Translations under genes and position numbers: made by a program | Shown: one piece after another, positions 18,143 through 26,261 of the stretch | How positions within the stretch are numbered: position 1 is the stretch's first letter | Layout: every line of letters begins with the position of its first letter | Assembly: GCA_905198745.1 (NCBI GenBank) | Contig: CAJKDU010000001.1 | Location: 1-64,000, forward strand | Source of the DNA: an uncultured Prevotella sp. | GTDB lineage: Bacteria; Bacteroidota; Bacteroidia; Bacteroidales; Bacteroidaceae | Length of the DNA: 64,000 bases | Direction: 5' to 3' | The notes under the pieces: model-generated | The model's input: only the letters and a program-made list of their open reading frames with translations | Told to the model about the DNA's origin: nothing | Databases searched by the model: none

Positions 18143-19639
18143 ATGAACAAATCATCATTCATTAAAATCAACCCTGCCGATTCAGTGGTTGTATGTCTGC
18201 GTCCCTTCAAAAAGGGAGAAATCATCGAGGTAGACGGCAAGCAGATCACCTTGCTGCAAGACACGCCTGCCGGACACAAAGTGCTCATCGACGATGCACC
18301 CGAAGGCAAGGACATCATCAAGTACGGCTACCCTATAGGTCACGCCAAGAAAGATCTCAAGCGTGGCGAGTGGGTGAACGAGAACAACCTCAAAACGAAT
18401 CTCGCCGGAACACTCACTTATACATATAATCCTGTAAAAGAAGAACTTAGCATCAAGAACGACAACCGCACCTTCAACGGCTACGTACGCAAAAACGGTG
18501 AGGTAGGTATCCGCAACGAAGTGTGGATTGTGCCTACCGTGGGATGTGTAAACGGCATTGCCGAGCGCCTGGCCAACAGACTGCGCAAGGAAACCGGGTG
18601 CGAGGGCATCGACTCTATCTATGCCTGGCATCACAACTACGGATGCTCTCAGTTGAGCGGCGACCACGAGAACACCCGCAAGGTGCTCCGCGACATTGTT
18701 CTTCACCCCAATGCAGGTGCAGTGCTCGTTCTCGGCTTGGGTTGCGAAAACAACCAGCCCGAGAAGTTCGAGGAGTTGCTCGGCGACTACGACAAGGACC
18801 GCATCAAGTTCATGGTGGCACAAAAAGTGGCCGGCGACGAGATGGAAGAAGGCATGCGCATCCTGACCGACCTCTACAACAAGGCCAAGGAAGACAAGCG
18901 CACAGCATGCCCGCTGAGCAAACTTCGCGTGGGACTGAAGTGTGGAGGCTCCGACGGATTCAGTGGCATCACAGCCAATCCGCTCGTGGGTGAACTGTCT
19001 GACTATGTCGTGGCTCAGGGCGGTACAAGTGTGCTGACCGAGGTTCCAGAGATGTTCGGTGCAGAGACCATTCTCATGAACAGATGCAAGACACCGGAAC
19101 TGTTCAACCAGACCGTTTCGCTCATCAACAATTTCAAGGAATACTTCCTCAGCCATGGCGAGCCTGTTGGTGAGAATCCTTCTCCAGGCAACAAGGCCGG
19201 TGGCATTTCCACACTCGAGGACAAGGCTCTCGGCTGCACGCAGAAATGCGGACGCGCTCCCGTGAGCGGCGTGCTTGAATACGGCGACCGCCTGCAGACA
19301 GAAGGCTTGAACCTGCTCTCTGCTCCCGGCAACGACCTCGTGGCTTCCACAGCTCTTGCATCTGCCGGTTGCCAGATTGTGCTCTTCACGACAGGACGAG
19401 GCACGCCATTCGGCACCTTTGTCCCCACCATGAAGATTTCCACCAACAGCAACCTCTACAACAACAAGCACAACTGGATTGACTTCAATGCAGGAGAACT
19501 TGTTGAGGGCACCGACATGAAAGACCTTTTGCCCAAGTTTGTGGACAAGATCATTGCCGTGGCCAACGGTGAACACACCCGCAACGAAGAGAATGACTAC
19601 CGTGAGATTGCCATCTTCAAGAACGGCGTGACACTCTAA
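18143..19639 (+). CDS. uxaA: Altronate dehydratase
   Basis: Dehydrates D-altronate to 2-keto-3-deoxygluconate, feeding kdgK and eda. The 498-residue protein has an N-terminal SAF domain (about 1-95, ADSVVVCLRPFKKGEIIEV) fused to the UxaA catalytic domains. Conserved segments include GCSQLSGDHENTRKVL, LKCGGSDGFSGITANP, EVPEMFGAE and CTQKCGRAPVSGVLEYGD. The Cys residues are candidates for metal ligands. A galactarate or other sugar-acid dehydratase of the same family is the alternative, but length and linkage favour altronate. uxaB and uxaC are absent from this window. Confidence 0.92.
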   Translation: MNKSSFIKINPADSVVVCLRPFKKGEIIEVDGKQITLLQDTPAGHKVLIDDAPEGKDIIKYGYPIGHAKKDLKRGEWVNENNLKTNLAGTLTYTYNPVKEELSIKNDNRTFNGYVRKNGEVGIRNEVWIVPTVGCVNGIAERLANRLRKETGCEGIDSIYAWHHNYGCSQLSGDHENTRKVLRDIVLHPNAGAVLVLGLGCENNQPEKFEELLGDYDKDRIKFMVAQKVAGDEMEEGMRILTDLYNKAKEDKRTACPLSKLRVGLKCGGSDGFSGITANPLVGELSDYVVAQGGTSVLTEVPEMFGAETILMNRCKTPELFNQTVSLINNFKEYFLSHGEPVGENPSPGNKAGGISTLEDKALGCTQKCGRAPVSGVLEYGDRLQTEGLNLLSAPGNDLVASTALASAGCQIVLFTTGRGTPFGTFVPTMKISTNSNLYNNKHNWIDFNAGELVEGTDMKDLLPKFVDKIIAVANGEHTRNEENDYREIAIFKNGVTL

Positions 19640-19665
19640 GGCGAAAGCCTCAAACCATTCATATT

Positions 19666-19700
19666 CATTGGCGGGCTCATAGACTCTGAGTCCGCCAATG
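19666..19700 (+). terminator. Rho-independent terminator after uxaA
   Basis: A 14-base-pair stem (CATTGGCGGGCTCA with its complement, one G-U pair) and a 7-base loop, followed by TTTTTAATC. It stands between uxaA and the antiporter, whose ATG is only 21 bases further, so partial read-through is likely. Confidence 0.82.
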
Positions 19701-19720
19701 TTTTTAATCAATACAAGCCC

Positions 19721-20992
19721 ATGAAAGGATTTAAAGCACTCAGCCCACTGCTCCTGTTCATCATTCTTTATCTGATCACCTCTATTGTGGCCGGAGACTT
19801 CTACAAGGTGCCCATCACGGTGGCATTCTTACTGTCGAGCATCTTCGGCATAGCCGTGACAGGCAAGCAACCGCTCAAGCAGCGCATCGAAGCCTACAGT
19901 CGTGGTGCAGGTACAGGCGACATGATGCTCATGCTCTGGATATTCATCCTCGCAGGAGCCTTTGCCTCGTCTGCCAAACAGATGGGCAGTATCGACGCCA
20001 CCGTCAACCTGACGCTCCACGTACTGCCCTCAAGCATGCTCCTGCCGGGACTGTTTCTGGCGGCATGTTTCATCTCGCTGAGCATCGGCACCAGCGTAGG
20101 CACCATCGTGGCGCTAACCCCCATAGCCACTGGCATAGCCCACTCCACGGGTGCCGACGTACCTATGATGACAGCCGTAGTTGTGGGTGGTTCTTTCTTC
20201 GGCGACAATCTCTCGTTCATCTCCGACACAACGGTCGTGGCCACCTCTACCCAGGGATGCAAGATGAGCGACAAGTTCCGAGTCAACAGTTTCATAGCAG
20301 TGCCGGCAGCGCTCATCGTGCTCGTCATTTACATTCTGACCGCTAACGACGTGCAGGCACCCACACATATCCCTAATGTAGAAGTGGTAAAGGTGATTCC
20401 CTACATCGTGGTGCTGCTCATCGCCATACTGGGGCTAAACGTTACGGCAGTGCTCACGCTGGGACTGCTACTCACGGGCATCATCGGCATACTCGACGGC
20501 AGCTACAACCTCTACTCTTGGTTCGGCGCTATGGGAAGCGGCATACTCGGAATGAGCGAGCTTATCATCATCACCATGATGGCTGGCGGACTACTCGAGA
20601 TTGTACGCATGAATGGCGGCATAGACTGCATCATCCGTGTACTCACCCGACACATCCACGGCAAACGTGGAGCCGAAGCGTCCATCGGCGCACTTGTGGC
20701 ACTGGTAGACGTGTGCACAGCCAACAACACCGTGGCCATCATCACCGTGGGCAAGATAGCCAAGCAAATCGGAGACCGCTTCGGGGTGGACAACCGCAAG
20801 TGTGCCTCACTGCTCGACACCTTCTCGTGCTGCATGCAGGGCATCATCCCCTACGGGGCGCAAATGCTTATGGCTGCGGGCCTTGCAAAGCTTAATCCCA
20901 TCGAGATTGTTCCCTTCCTCTATTACCCCTTCGTTCTCTTTGCAGTAGCCATCATGTGCATCGTGTTCAGACTGCCGCGAAGATACAGTTAA
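19721..20992 (+). CDS. NhaC-family Na+/H+ antiporter
   Basis: Inner-membrane antiporter of 423 residues with about 11-12 hydrophobic segments. Family marks are SLSIGTSVGTIVALTPIA and VVGGSFFGDNLSFISDTTV, where the Gly-Asp-Asn-Ser-Ser-type loop lies in the ion path, and AANNTVAII-like unwound segments (VCTANNTVAIITVGKIAK). It follows uxaA after a leaky-looking terminator. Some NhaC relatives exchange organic acids (malate or lactate) for ions. A role in hexuronate or acid transport is therefore possible, but simple Na+/H+ exchange is the default call. Confidence 0.85.
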   Translation: MKGFKALSPLLLFIILYLITSIVAGDFYKVPITVAFLLSSIFGIAVTGKQPLKQRIEAYSRGAGTGDMMLMLWIFILAGAFASSAKQMGSIDATVNLTLHVLPSSMLLPGLFLAACFISLSIGTSVGTIVALTPIATGIAHSTGADVPMMTAVVVGGSFFGDNLSFISDTTVVATSTQGCKMSDKFRVNSFIAVPAALIVLVIYILTANDVQAPTHIPNVEVVKVIPYIVVLLIAILGLNVTAVLTLGLLLTGIIGILDGSYNLYSWFGAMGSGILGMSELIIITMMAGGLLEIVRMNGGIDCIIRVLTRHIHGKRGAEASIGALVALVDVCTANNTVAIITVGKIAKQIGDRFGVDNRKCASLLDTFSCCMQGIIPYGAQMLMAAGLAKLNPIEIVPFLYYPFVLFAVAIMCIVFRLPRRYS

Positions 20993-21015
20993 ACCTTACC
21001 CCAAAAATATTACAG

Positions 21016-21837
21016 ATGGAGAATATCATTCTGCGCAATCTTTTCCGCCTTGCCAAGGCGGGAGGTTTCCATTCCGACATAGAAGACATTGAACCGATGT
21101 CGGCCTTTAAATGGCGGAAGCTGTGTCGAGTAGTCAATGCGCAACAGCTCACCTACTTCTTCAACGAGGGTGCACGGCTGTGCGCATCGCAACCCAACTG
21201 TAACATTCCGCCGTCACTTCTTACAGCCTGCCAAGCCGAAGACAGGTATGAGCTGCCCAACTTCCGCAAACTGGCTTCCGACCTTCACCTCGACGTGCCC
21301 ATTCTCGACAAGCGCCTGCATAATATCATTGAGGGCGAAATTCACGCCATTGACACTTCTGTGGAAACAATGACCATGCTTGCCATCATCGTGGACACGC
21401 TCAACGACATGCTTAACAGTGGCAGGGTGATGCACGGCGTGATACACCTGGGAAGGTATCTGCGCTCCGTAGGCGACAAGACAGATTTCAACAAACTCGA
21501 CCGGTGGCTGAACAGGCTCATGCTCCGTCGCATGGCCCAACTGCAAGGAAGTATTCTCGTCAGTCTCTTCGGCTTCGAACCCGACGAGATTCCCTTCCTC
21601 AACCGCATGGAACCGTCAGCCCGTAGGGTTGCCCTCCGGTCACTCGACCATAGCCAGCACGACGTGTCGGGAGAATGGCACTTCCGCCAGAGCGCCACAG
21701 GCATGATACACAACAACAATGCCGTCTTACGCCGCAATCTGCGCCGTAGCATCTGCTACATCAACTATGCTCCGATAGAAACCATCGGCAATTTCCTAAG
21801 CAAGTTCAGCCACTCACTCTCCGAGATAGAAGAATAA
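21016..21837 (+). CDS. Conserved hypothetical cytoplasmic protein
   Basis: 273 residues from the ATG at 21016 (MENIILRNLFRLAKAGGF); an upstream in-frame start at 20956 would overlap the antiporter gene. The protein is helical, without signal peptide or membrane segment. It has an Arg-rich tail (VLRRNLRRSICYINYAPIETIGNFL) and a central segment LGRYLRSVGDKTDFNKLDRWLNRLM. I do not recognise a family or motif. It starts 23 bases after the antiporter stop and is probably co-transcribed with it. Confidence 0.75.
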   Translation: MENIILRNLFRLAKAGGFHSDIEDIEPMSAFKWRKLCRVVNAQQLTYFFNEGARLCASQPNCNIPPSLLTACQAEDRYELPNFRKLASDLHLDVPILDKRLHNIIEGEIHAIDTSVETMTMLAIIVDTLNDMLNSGRVMHGVIHLGRYLRSVGDKTDFNKLDRWLNRLMLRRMAQLQGSILVSLFGFEPDEIPFLNRMEPSARRVALRSLDHSQHDVSGEWHFRQSATGMIHNNNAVLRRNLRRSICYINYAPIETIGNFLSKFSHSLSEIEE

Positions 21838-21920
21838 AAAGGACAAACCGGCATTGGGAGAGACACGTGAGACTTCAATGTTAGAAGTATACAAAAACGG
21901 ACTGAAAGCCCTGTATATTC

Positions 21921-22237
21921 AAGTTTTTTGTTCTTTCGCTGCTTTGTCTGATAAGTTCTCCTCACGCGCGCACGCGCGCAGGAAAAGTTTTTCATTTTTT
22001 CACCACTATCTATCACTTTTCTTGATATCTTACATTATTTTACTGATTGCCAATTAGATAAATAGAGTGATAGATGCGTGATAGATGGCTAAACATCCAT
22101 CACATCTATCACCGATTTGTCGTTTGCCAAGTTGAAGAAGAATGCCCAAAATCTGTCCCATGGTTTGGGCATTCATTGCCCACGGCCGTGGCAATGAGTG
22201 CCCAGGCGGTGGGACTAAGTGCAAGTCGGTCATTAAC
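21921..22237. repeat. Dispersed structured element, copy 1
   Basis: About 317 bases homologous, in opposite orientation, to 37815-38142. In order it has an alternating CG stretch (CACGCGCGCACGCGCGCAGG, 21963-21982), a CACCACTATCTATCACTTTTC block, a GATAGATG-rich hairpin (22067-22112), and a 14-base-pair hairpin (22167-22180 with 22190-22203). It ends GCAAGTCGGTCATTAAC. A competing hairpin (22141-22150 with 22164-22173) shares the GGGCATT arm. It fills most of the 579-base gap upstream of the GH25 gene. A short reading frame runs through the CG block in both copies, but coding is doubtful. Confidence 0.8.
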
Positions 22238-22380
22238 AAACTGCAAACAGCCAACTTGATGGGGTGCATCCAGCCCATAAGAGATTCGCATCCAGCCAGA
22301 TGCAGCGACATCAGACGCCACGCCCAAATGCGGAGGAGTAGAGCAAAAGGTGTAAAAGACTTAAAAAGCACGACTCTTAT

Positions 22381-22411
22381 TTTGAATTATCGCATAAAGT
22401 CCGTAACTTTG
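22381..22411 (+). promoter_or_regulatory. Bacteroidetes-type promoter of the GH25 gene
   Basis: TTTG (22381-22384), 19 bases, TAACTTTG (22404-22411): an excellent match. The start codon at 22417 lies only 5 bases after the -7 box, so the transcript would be leaderless or nearly so. Confidence 0.78.
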
Positions 22412-22416
22412 CAATT

Positions 22417-23121
22417 ATGAAAATAAAGACAATCATCATCACGGCATTGGCTGCCCTGAATTTCCATTCGGCCAATGCACAAAGCAAAAGCTATATAGAA
22501 TGTGAAGACACCTGCACCCACATCCACGGCATCGACCTGAGCCACTACCAGGGCAACGTATTCTGGGAAACTATTGGCGACAACTCCAAGATGGAATATG
22601 TCTACCTCAAAGCCACGGAAGGCGGCAACAACATCGACTCGAAATATGCCCAAAACATTGACCTGGCACACAAGTACGGACTCAAAGTCGGCTCCTACCA
22701 TTTCTATCGTCCAAAGATAGAACAGAGCGTGCAGTTACAGAACTTCATGTCTCAGTGCCGTCCGGGCGACCAGGACCTGCTGCCCATGATAGACATCGAG
22801 ACCAAGAGCGGCCTGTCCACCGAAGAGTTCTGCGACTCGCTACAGAAGTTCCTCGTGCTTGTGGAAAAAGCCTACAAGCAAAAACCCCTGCTTTACACTT
22901 TCACCAACTTCTACAACAACTACCTCAAAGGCAAGATAAACGGCTACAAGCTCATGATTGCCCAATACACCAAGCGCGAACCCGAACTTGCCGACGACCG
23001 CGACATCACCATGTGGCAATACACAGGCAAAGGGCACATCAATGGCGTGAACGGTTATATAGACAAGAGCCGTTTCATGGGCAAACATTCACTGCGTGAG
23101 ATACGCTTCAGGCATCATTGA
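22417..23121 (+). CDS. GH25 family lysozyme (N-acetylmuramidase)
   Basis: Secreted muramidase-type hydrolase of 234 residues. A signal peptide (about 1-22, cleavage after SANAQ) is followed by one GH25 TIM barrel. Family motifs are HGIDLSHYQG (Asp40), VYLKATEGG (Glu68) and MIDIETKSG with the catalytic pair Asp126/Glu128; the barrel closes with TMWQYTGKGHINGVNGYIDKS. No binding module is attached. The single-copy, signal-peptide form suggests a housekeeping or competitive periplasmic/secreted enzyme rather than a phage endolysin, and no phage genes are nearby. Confidence 0.9.
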   Translation: MKIKTIIITALAALNFHSANAQSKSYIECEDTCTHIHGIDLSHYQGNVFWETIGDNSKMEYVYLKATEGGNNIDSKYAQNIDLAHKYGLKVGSYHFYRPKIEQSVQLQNFMSQCRPGDQDLLPMIDIETKSGLSTEEFCDSLQKFLVLVEKAYKQKPLLYTFTNFYNNYLKGKINGYKLMIAQYTKREPELADDRDITMWQYTGKGHINGVNGYIDKSRFMGKHSLREIRFRHH

Positions 23122-23172
23122 CAGAAAAACGACAGACAAGTATCAACAAGTAAACATTAATCATTCAACAAC

Positions 23173-24456
23173 ATGGCAATCATAAAATGTCCAGAATGTG
23201 GACACCAAATCAGTGACAAGGCACCTGTGTGCCCAAGCTGTGGCGTGCAAATAGCGGGCCACATCATCAAATGCCCAAACTGTGGCGATGTGTATTTCAA
23301 GGATCAGCCGGCATGCCCCAACTGCCACTATGTTCCCCAACAGAACGTGCAGCCCAAGGCACCCGTGAACGAACCTCAAATGCACGAGCCCGCCCAGCAG
23401 GCCACTTCCGCCCCAGTGCAGCCTGCACCGCAACGACCAGTGACACCGCAAAGTACAGCTACACCGCAGCGACCGGTCACAGCTCAACGACCAACTACGC
23501 CCCAGCACACAACTACGCCACCCGTGCCTCCTGTCACAACACCAGGCAACACTACAGAAAAGCCCGGTGACGACAAGCCACAGCCCAAGAAGAGCAAGAC
23601 CATGCTTATCGTTTCGCTTTGCATTGCCCTGCTGTTGTGCGGAGTGTTCCTCTATGCCTACAAAGATGCACAGACGGACAAGGAGAACGATGCCTATGAA
23701 TTTGCCCTCAACAGTTCCGACTCTACCGTGCTCAAGGATTACCTCGACAAATATCCCGATGCTCCAGAAGACCACATCACCGCCATCACCGAACACCTCA
23801 TGCAGTTGCGACAGGGTGACACAGAGTGGACCAATGCCCTGATGAGCAACTCCAAGTCTGCACTTCAAGCCTATCTTGACAGTCATCCCGACACGCCACA
23901 CAAGAGCGAGATTATGCACAAGATAGACTCCATAGATTGGGCACAGGCTTCTGGCGAAAACACGCTCGATGCCCTGCAGGCCTACCTCTCTGACCATGCC
24001 AATGGTGACCATGTGGACGAGGCACAGGCAGCCATCAAGCAGCTCAAGACAAAGACAGTTACTCCCGAGGAGCAGATGCAGGCACAGGCCGTAATCCGCC
24101 AGTTCTTCCAAAGCATCAATGCCCACAGCGAGAGCAGTCTGCTCAACACGCTCAACGCCACACTCACCTCGTTCCTCGGAAGAAGCAATGCCACCTCACA
24201 AGATGCGGTAGACTTCATGAACAAGCAGTATAAAGAGAACGTAGCGTCCATCGTTTGGCGTTGCTCCGGTTTCAAGGTCAGCAAGCGCGAAGTGGGCGAC
24301 GAACAGTATGAATACACCGTCAACTTCAACGCCGTGCAAGAAGTGAAACACTCCGACGAAACGCCTGAGAAGGTAAGCACCTACCGTTCAGTATTCAAGG
24401 TGTCGCCCGAAGGCCTCATATCTTCAGCCGACTTCACCAAGATTAGCAACGAATAA
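23173..24456 (+). CDS. Double zinc-ribbon, single-pass membrane protein with repeats and NTF2-like tail
   Basis: 427 residues. Two zinc ribbons occupy the N-terminus (Cys6, 9, 20, 23 and Cys34, 37, 48, 51). A Pro/Thr/Gln-rich linker (about 55-140) is followed by a membrane segment (about 144-163, MLIVSLCIALLLCGVFLYAY). Three roughly 50-residue helical repeats come next, each with a DYLDKYPDAP-like line (YLDKYPDAPEDH, YLDSHPDTPHKS, YLSDHANGDHVD). The last 120 residues resemble an NTF2-like/DUF4878-type domain. The ribbons would be cytoplasmic and the repeats periplasmic. Function is unknown; a sensor or envelope assembly factor is possible. Confidence 0.82.
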   Translation: MAIIKCPECGHQISDKAPVCPSCGVQIAGHIIKCPNCGDVYFKDQPACPNCHYVPQQNVQPKAPVNEPQMHEPAQQATSAPVQPAPQRPVTPQSTATPQRPVTAQRPTTPQHTTTPPVPPVTTPGNTTEKPGDDKPQPKKSKTMLIVSLCIALLLCGVFLYAYKDAQTDKENDAYEFALNSSDSTVLKDYLDKYPDAPEDHITAITEHLMQLRQGDTEWTNALMSNSKSALQAYLDSHPDTPHKSEIMHKIDSIDWAQASGENTLDALQAYLSDHANGDHVDEAQAAIKQLKTKTVTPEEQMQAQAVIRQFFQSINAHSESSLLNTLNATLTSFLGRSNATSQDAVDFMNKQYKENVASIVWRCSGFKVSKREVGDEQYEYTVNFNAVQEVKHSDETPEKVSTYRSVFKVSPEGLISSADFTKISNE

Positions 24457-24567
24457 AAAGGTGACTTCCGGTACTGGGAGTGACAAACATCACAACATCT
24501 GTCCTATATAGATAAACAGACCGATGTTGCTGTACCGGACATCACTAAACATAAAATAACTACAAGT

Positions 24568-24625
24568 CCACAGAGAAAAAGAGCTATCGCCTATCCATTA
24601 TGGCGATAGCTCTTTTTCTCTGTGG
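24568..24625. terminator. Bidirectional terminator
   Basis: A perfect 24-base-pair stem (24568-24591 with 24602-24625) with a 10-base loop and internal A5/T5 tracts. It lies between the convergent zinc-ribbon gene (+) and the TRIC-type gene (-) and can serve both. Confidence 0.88.
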
Positions 24626-24647
24626 AATGTCTATTTTATATCCTCCG

Positions 24648-25283
24648 TCACTCTTCAGCCCGCAAGATGGGCAGTGAAATGTGGTAGCGAACTGCCAGCA
24701 GGCGAATGAAACAGACCACGAAAAACGACACGAAGGCACAGACACTCATGCCAAAGCCCAACACAATGAGCAGCCAATAGACCACTCCCCCAGCCACACA
24801 TGCCATGGCATAGATTTCCTTCCGGAAGATGACCGGCTCGTTGTTGAGCAGCACGTCGCGTATCACACCACCTGCCGCACCCGTGATGCATCCCATGATG
24901 ATGGCCACCCAGAAGGGGAAGCCGAAGGTAAGCGTCTTCTGCAAACCTGCCACTGTGAAGAGTGCAAGACCCAACGTGTCGAACAAGAACCAGGCATTGT
25001 CGAGCCGCTTCAAGCTCTTGGCAAAGACAATGACTACCACCTGTGCCAATGCCGTGCAGACGAGATAGAAGGGAGAGGTCATCCAAAAAGGCGTAGTGCC
25101 GAGCATCACGTCGCGGATGGTTCCGCCACCTATGGCTACAGCCACACCACACACAAATCCGCCAAACCAGTCAAAGTGCTTAGCAGCTGCATGTCTGATG
25201 CCCGATATGGCGAAAGCGAAGGTACCGAGAAACTCCAGGAGTTTCTGAAGTGTGGCGGCAAAGACAGGATCTGTATAGTGCAT
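24648..25283 (-). CDS. TRIC-type cation channel family protein (UPF0126/YicG-like)
   Basis: A 211-residue inner-membrane protein with seven predicted membrane segments built as two inverted repeats. Each repeat carries a Gly-rich kinked helix: AVAIGGGTIRDVMLG and TGAAGGVIRDVLLN. This is the hallmark of the bacterial trimeric intracellular cation channel family. It is expected to form homotrimeric K+-permeable channels; the physiological role in bacteria is unclear. It is last in the rarA-dehydrogenase-TRIC transcript, 6 bases after the dehydrogenase stop, and is followed by a strong terminator. Confidence 0.9.
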   Translation of the reverse strand: MHYTDPVFAATLQKLLEFLGTFAFAISGIRHAAAKHFDWFGGFVCGVAVAIGGGTIRDVMLGTTPFWMTSPFYLVCTALAQVVVIVFAKSLKRLDNAWFLFDTLGLALFTVAGLQKTLTFGFPFWVAIIMGCITGAAGGVIRDVLLNNEPVIFRKEIYAMACVAGGVVYWLLIVLGFGMSVCAFVSFFVVCFIRLLAVRYHISLPILRAEE

Positions 25284-25289
25284 GGGGTA

Positions 25290-26246
25290 TTAAGGATTGA
25301 CTACATTCTGAGGAGTGCCCGCAAGGAAAGCACGCACATTATCGAAAGCCACACCGAGCAAACGCTGACGCGCCTCACGGCTTGCCCAAGCTATGTGGGG
25401 AGTGATATAGGCATTGGGAGCCTTGAACAGAGGATTGTCGGCAGCAGGCGGTTCCTGGCACATCACGTCAGCTCCGTAGGCACCTAATCTGCCGTCAGTC
25501 AAAGCCTCTACCACGTCGGCCTCATTGACGAGCGGACCACGCCCTGTGTTGATGAGTATGGCACCGGGCTTCATCTTGGCAAGCGACTGCTTATTGATAA
25601 GTTCGTTAGTCTGGGCAGTGAGCGGACAATGCAGGCTGAGAATGTCGCTCACGCCAAGCAGACCCTCAAAGGTGGTCTTCTGTATGCCGTAGGGAAGTTC
25701 TGCCGAATTCTTGCTTGTCATAGCGAATACATCCATGCCGAAAACACGTGCCATCTGGGCCACCTTCATTCCGATGTGCCCCAATCCTACAATGCCGAGT
25801 GTCTTGCCGGCGAGTTCCACGAGCGGTGTGTCCCAATAGCAGAAGTCGGGATTGCTGCTCCACCGTCCCTCACGGTTTAGCTGTGCATAATGGCCAATGC
25901 GGTTGGTAATGTTGAGTATCTGTGCAAAGGTCATCTGTACCACGCTATCAGTGCTGTAGGCAGGAATGTTGGTCACCACCACCCCATGCAGCTTGGCTGC
26001 CTCAAGATCGGCAATGTTATACCCCGTGGCGAGTATGCCGAGATATTTCAGATGCGGCAAACGTGCAAACACCTTTTCGGTGAAAGCCACTTTGTTGGTC
26101 AGTATAATGTCGGCATCCTTGGCACGTTCCTCCACCTCATTGGCGGCAGAACGAGGATAGACCGTGAGTGTGCCAAACTGCTTGAGCGGTTCCCATGACA
26201 AATCGCCGGGATTGGCGGCATAACCGTCTAAAATAACAATCTTCAT
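25290..26246 (-). CDS. D-2-hydroxyacid dehydrogenase (glycerate dehydrogenase-like)
   Basis: NAD(P)H-dependent oxidoreductase of 318 residues that interconverts a 2-oxoacid and a D-2-hydroxyacid. The nucleotide motif LGIVGLGHIGMKVAQ lies near 150. The catalytic Arg is in NTGRGPLVNE, the Glu in MCQEPPAADN and the His in TPHIAWASREARQRLL. The TPHIAWAS form is typical of hydroxypyruvate reductase/glycerate dehydrogenase, which is the best guess for the substrate. It sits 15 bases downstream of rarA and 6 bases before the TRIC-type gene. An erythronate-4-phosphate or phosphoglycerate enzyme is less likely because C-terminal regulatory domains are absent. Confidence 0.88.
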   Translation of the reverse strand: MKIVILDGYAANPGDLSWEPLKQFGTLTVYPRSAANEVEERAKDADIILTNKVAFTEKVFARLPHLKYLGILATGYNIADLEAAKLHGVVVTNIPAYSTDSVVQMTFAQILNITNRIGHYAQLNREGRWSSNPDFCYWDTPLVELAGKTLGIVGLGHIGMKVAQMARVFGMDVFAMTSKNSAELPYGIQKTTFEGLLGVSDILSLHCPLTAQTNELINKQSLAKMKPGAILINTGRGPLVNEADVVEALTDGRLGAYGADVMCQEPPAADNPLFKAPNAYITPHIAWASREARQRLLGVAFDNVRAFLAGTPQNVVNP

Positions 26247-26261
26247 GTGTTTCTTCTTTCT

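Noticed and set aside
18182..19711. 509-codon open frame antisense to uxaA (minus strand)
   Set aside because: It mirrors a well-conserved gene on the plus strand, has low-complexity His/Val-rich composition typical of antisense frames in this codon usage, and has no family resemblance.
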